17,300 nt of DNA from Deltaproteobacteria bacterium (GTDB lineage: Bacteria > Desulfobacterota > Syntrophia > Syntrophales > Smithellaceae). The first letter of the stretch is position 1. Each line of letters opens with the position of its first letter. This document shows, in pieces, positions 14,160 to 17,300 of the stretch. The position numbers and the translations under genes were made by a program. Where the stretch lies: NCBI GenBank assembly GCA_019136325.1, contig JAGVUJ010000011.1, forward strand, positions 1 through 17,300, read 5' to 3'. Below the pieces are notes generated by a model. It had not been told where the DNA came from. It was given only the letters and a program-made list of their open reading frames with translations, and searched no databases.

Positions 14160-17100
14160 TTTGTTTTCTTCAAGGGGACATTTTTTGTTTTTGAAGAATT
14201 CAAAATAGAGCAATGGCACGGCGACCAGGGTGAGAATGGTTGATGCCACGGCGCCGAACATCATGGCAATCGCCAGTCCCTGAAAGATGGGATCGAAGAG
14301 CATGACAAACGAACCGACCACCACGGCGGCCGCGGTCAGAACAATCGGCCTCAAGCGCACGGCTCCCGCCTGAATCAGGGCCTGGCGCAAATCACCTTTT
14401 TCCTGCCATTCCATCTGAATAAAATCGACGAGTAAAATGGAATTGCGCACAACGATACCCGCCAGAGCGATAAATCCGATCATGGAAGTTGCCGTGAAAA
14501 AAGCGCCGAACAGCCAGTGCCCCGGCAGGATGCCCACCAGCGTCAGCGGAATGGGCGCCATGATGACCAGTGGTGTCACAAAATTTTTAAACCAGGCCAC
14601 CACCAAAATATAAATAATGATGAGCACGACGGCAAAGGCAAGACCCAGATCCCGGAAGACTTCATACGTGATGTGCCATTCGCCGTCCCATTTCATGGAG
14701 TAGCGGTCTTCCAGCCAGGGTTGGCTCGTATAAAATTGTTTAAGCTCATAGCCTTCGGCCAACGGCAATCGGGCAATCGCCGACTTCATTTTCAGGATCG
14801 CGTAGACCGGGCTTTCCTCTGTTCCGGCCACGTCACCCGTTACGTAGGTTACCTTTTTCATGTTCTTGTGATAGATGGTTTTTTCCTCTATGGTCTCCCG
14901 CGTCTTGACCAGCTCCGCCAGGCGAACCTGCTGTCCCGATGCCGAAGGAATGGTCAGCGACTGCAGATCGGTCAGGCTGGAGCGTTGTTCAATGGGCATG
15001 CGTAAAAATATTTCGACCGGTTCTTTTTCCGTGGCCATGTGCACAAGGCCGGCCCCTCTGCCACCCAGGGCAATACTCAAACTCTGCGCGATGGATTCCG
15101 TCGTGATTCCGCTGGCGGCGGCTTTTTCGTGATCGACGTCGAAAGAAATTTTACGCTGATCGTCTTCCACAAACCAGTCCACATCCACAACGCCATCCGT
15201 TTTTTCAAAGATGTCCCGTACCGACTTGGCAATTTCGATCTGCCGGTTCGTATCCGGACCGTAGATTTCCGCGACCAGTGTGCTCAGTACCGGCGGACCG
15301 GGAGGAATTTCCGCCACCTTGATACTCGCCCCGTAGCGGTCCCCTATTTTTTTCAATTCCGGGCGCAGGCGTTTGGCAATCTCATGGCTCTGGTCATCGC
15401 GTTTATCCTTGCTGACAAAATTCACCTGAATATCGGCGACGTTGCTGCCCGACCGCGTAAAGTAATGGCGGACAAGACCGTTGAAGTTGTAAGGCGACGC
15501 CGTGCCCACGTAAGACTGGAAATCGGTCACTTCCGGCACCGTTTTCAGATACTCCGACATCGCCCTGGTCAGCGCCGCCGTTTCTTCCAGCGTGCAGCCT
15601 TCCGGCATATCAATAACCACCTGCAGTTCGCTCTTGTTGTCAAATGGCAGCATCTTCATCGTTACCTGTTTCAGCGGAATAAGAAGAACAGACAGCAACA
15701 GCAATCCGAGAATAACGGATAGGGCCACCATCCGCTTTTTCTTCACATCAATCAAAGGGCTGAGGAATTTTTCATAATATCCGGCGATTCCCTGTTCCTC
15801 TTTTTCTTCTTTGTGACGTACGTTTTTCAGAACAATGTAGGCCAGCCAGGGGCTGACGATAAAAGCTACCAGCAGTGAAAAGAGCATGGCCGCCGAAGCG
15901 CCCACGGGAATCGGCCTCATGTAAGGACCCATCAGGCCGGAGACAAAGGCCATCGGCAGCAGGGCGGCGATGACTGTAAACGTCGCCAGAATCGTGGGAT
16001 TCCCGACTTCATCCACTGCGTAGACCGCGGTGAGCGGTTCAATCCGGTGCAGGCGGAAATGGCGGTTGATGTTTTCCACGACAACTATGGCGTCATCCAC
16101 TAAAATGCCGATGGAAAAAATCAGCGCGAACAGCGTCACGCGATTCAGCGTGTAGCCGTAAAGATAATTGATGAGAAGCGTCAGCGCGAGCGTCACGGGA
16201 ACGGCGACGGCCACGACAATGGATTCGCGCCATCCGAGAAAAACAGCGATCAGGATGATGACCGAAAAGGTGGCAATGAGCATGTGATACAGCAATTCAT
16301 CGGATTTTTCTTTGGCCGTTTCGCCGTAATTGCGGGTCACCGTCACCTGAACATCATGGGGAATCAAATGCTTCTTCAGCGCTTCGACTTTTTTCAAGGC
16401 CTGATCGGCAACAATGCTCGCGTTGGCTCCTTTTTGCTTGGCAATGGCAATGGTGACGGCTTCGTACTGGCCGACCGGATCACCGGTTAATCCTTTTTTG
16501 GCCGCCGCAGGTCCCATACCCATGAAAACATAATTGGACGCCTCTTCCGGTCCGTCGCTGATTTTGGCCACATCCTTCAGGTACACAGGTCGTCCGTTGA
16601 ACACATGAAGCACCAGATTGCCGACATCCTGCGCGTCTTTCAAAAACCGCCCCGTCTCCACAACGGTTTCGTTGTTGCCGGAGGAAAATTTACCGGAGTG
16701 CACAACGATATTGGCTTTTTCCAGAGCGTTCATGATCTGAAAGGCCGATAGATTGTAGGCGCGCAGACGCTGGGGATCGAGCGTCACCAGAACCTGGCGG
16801 CGCTGTCCGCCGATGATGGAAAATTCAGAAACATCGGCGTTCTTCTTGAGCTCACCGCAAAGCTCCAGCGCGACGCGACGCAGTTCGTACCCCGTGTATT
16901 GCGGAGATTTGCTCCAGAGGGTCAGTGCCAGGACGGGAACGTCATCAATGGATTTGGCCTTGACCATCGGTTGGGAAACACCGGGAGGGATTTTGTCGTA
17001 ATTGGACATGAGCTTGTTGTAGAGCTTGACCAGACTGTCTTCCATGTCTTCGCCGACATAAAAGCGCACAATCGTCATGTTGAAGCCGGGTTTGACAATC

Positions 17101-17300
17101 GAATAGACGTACTCGACACCCTTGATTTCCGACAGGAGTTTCTCCATCGGGATCGTCACGCGCTCTTCCACTTCTTTGGCGGAAGCGCCGGGATAGTTGA
17201 CAAAAACGTCAATCATAGGAACGACAATCTGCGGCTCTTCTTCGCGGGGCGTGACGAGAACGGCGAATATGCCGAGAAACAACGCGGCAACAACCAGCAA
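14139..17300 (-). CDS. RND-superfamily efflux permease (AcrB-like), N-terminus beyond right edge
   Basis: The frame is open to the window edge, with 1053 residues inside; the first visible residues ([10 protein letters not shown]) are the second half of membrane helix 1, so about 15-25 residues are missing and no start codon is seen. The topology is that of AcrB: helix 1, a large periplasmic porter/docking domain beginning [22 protein letters not shown], helices 2-6 with the proton-relay motif [13 protein letters not shown] (Asp402-Asp403 of the visible part), a second periplasmic domain, then helices 8-12 with [13 protein letters not shown]. Arg952 stands where AcrB has its relay lysine. It would pump compounds out using the proton gradient, with a membrane-fusion protein and outer-membrane channel probably encoded to the right. 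The substrate class (drugs, metals, lipids) is not readable. Confidence 0.95.
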   Translation of the reverse strand: MLVVAALFLGIFAVLVTPREEEPQIVVPMIDVFVNYPGASAKEVEERVTIPMEKLLSEIKGVEYVYSIVKPGFNMTIVRFYVGEDMEDSLVKLYNKLMSNYDKIPPGVSQPMVKAKSIDDVPVLALTLWSKSPQYTGYELRRVALELCGELKKNADVSEFSIIGGQRRQVLVTLDPQRLRAYNLSAFQIMNALEKANIVVHSGKFSSGNNETVVETGRFLKDAQDVGNLVLHVFNGRPVYLKDVAKISDGPEEASNYVFMGMGPAAAKKGLTGDPVGQYEAVTIAIAKQKGANASIVADQALKKVEALKKHLIPHDVQVTVTRNYGETAKEKSDELLYHMLIATFSVIILIAVFLGWRESIVVAVAVPVTLALTLLINYLYGYTLNRVTLFALIFSIGILVDDAIVVVENINRHFRLHRIEPLTAVYAVDEVGNPTILATFTVIAALLPMAFVSGLMGPYMRPIPVGASAAMLFSLLVAFIVSPWLAYIVLKNVRHKEEKEEQGIAGYYEKFLSPLIDVKKKRMVALSVILGLLLLSVLLIPLKQVTMKMLPFDNKSELQVVIDMPEGCTLEETAALTRAMSEYLKTVPEVTDFQSYVGTASPYNFNGLVRHYFTRSGSNVADIQVNFVSKDKRDDQSHEIAKRLRPELKKIGDRYGASIKVAEIPPGPPVLSTLVAEIYGPDTNRQIEIAKSVRDIFEKTDGVVDVDWFVEDDQRKISFDVDHEKAAASGITTESIAQSLSIALGGRGAGLVHMATEKEPVEIFLRMPIEQRSSLTDLQSLTIPSASGQQVRLAELVKTRETIEEKTIYHKNMKKVTYVTGDVAGTEESPVYAILKMKSAIARLPLAEGYELKQFYTSQPWLEDRYSMKWDGEWHITYEVFRDLGLAFAVVLIIIYILVVAWFKNFVTPLVIMAPIPLTLVGILPGHWLFGAFFTATSMIGFIALAGIVVRNSILLVDFIQMEWQEKGDLRQALIQAGAVRLRPIVLTAAAVVVGSFVMLFDPIFQGLAIAMMFGAVASTILTLVAVPLLYFEFFKNKKCPLEENKKLEENI

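Noticed and set aside
15039..15722. A 227-codon plus-strand open frame inside the RND pump gene
   Set aside because: It is antisense to a clearly conserved RND periplasmic domain, and its product is Arg/His-rich in the manner of shadow frames.

Overview
This 17.3 kb window reads as ordinary chromosomal DNA of a Gram-negative anaerobe, most likely a syntrophic, Syntrophus/Smithella-like member of the Desulfobacterota. That placement is an inference. It rests on beta-oxidation genes (a large-type acyl-CoA dehydrogenase and a thiolase), moderate GC with AT-rich intergenic regions, an RND pump and an NlpD-like envelope factor. I see no rRNA, tRNA, CRISPR array, transposase, phage gene or integration site.

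Layout. All recognised genes are on the minus strand except one. From right to left, which is the direction of transcription: an RND efflux permease whose N-terminus runs off the right edge (17300-14139); a xylose-isomerase-like TIM-barrel protein (14004-13210); two dipeptide/oligopeptide-type ABC permeases (13180-11365); a tightly packed cluster of a 55-aa small protein, TatD-family hydrolase, queC, queE, queD, a coiled-coil protein, pcm and nlpD (11272-6495); a radical SAM protein with an uncommon cysteine spacing (6430-5285); a 379-base gene-poor stretch holding a strong promoter and two out-of-register open frames; and a thiolase (4905-3733). Then comes the single plus-strand gene, an exported alpha/beta hydrolase (2690-3637), which converges on the thiolase at a perfect 32-base palindromic terminator. 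Two tandem paralogues of an RsbRD-N-like helical domain follow (2457-1499), and finally an acyl-CoA dehydrogenase cut by the left edge (1110-1).

How the genes work together. QueD, QueE and QueC catalyse consecutive steps to 7-cyano-7-deazaguanine (preQ0), the precursor of queuosine in tRNA. The first enzyme (FolE/GTP cyclohydrolase) and the last (QueF) are not in the window. pcm followed by an overlapping nlpD repeats the gene order known from the surE-pcm-nlpD-rpoS region of gammaproteobacteria, but here a radical SAM gene follows instead of rpoS. The thiolase and acyl-CoA dehydrogenase fit fatty-acyl-CoA oxidation but are separate transcription units, each with a near-consensus sigma70-type promoter. 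The ABC permeases lack a binding protein and ATPases within the window.

I did not find a clearly new multi-gene system. The items most worth a second look are the stand-alone RsbRD-like pair, the frame-split open region upstream of the thiolase, the radical SAM protein with CX4CX2C spacing, the atypical thiolase motifs, and two uncharacterised small genes in the que-pcm-nlpD cluster.
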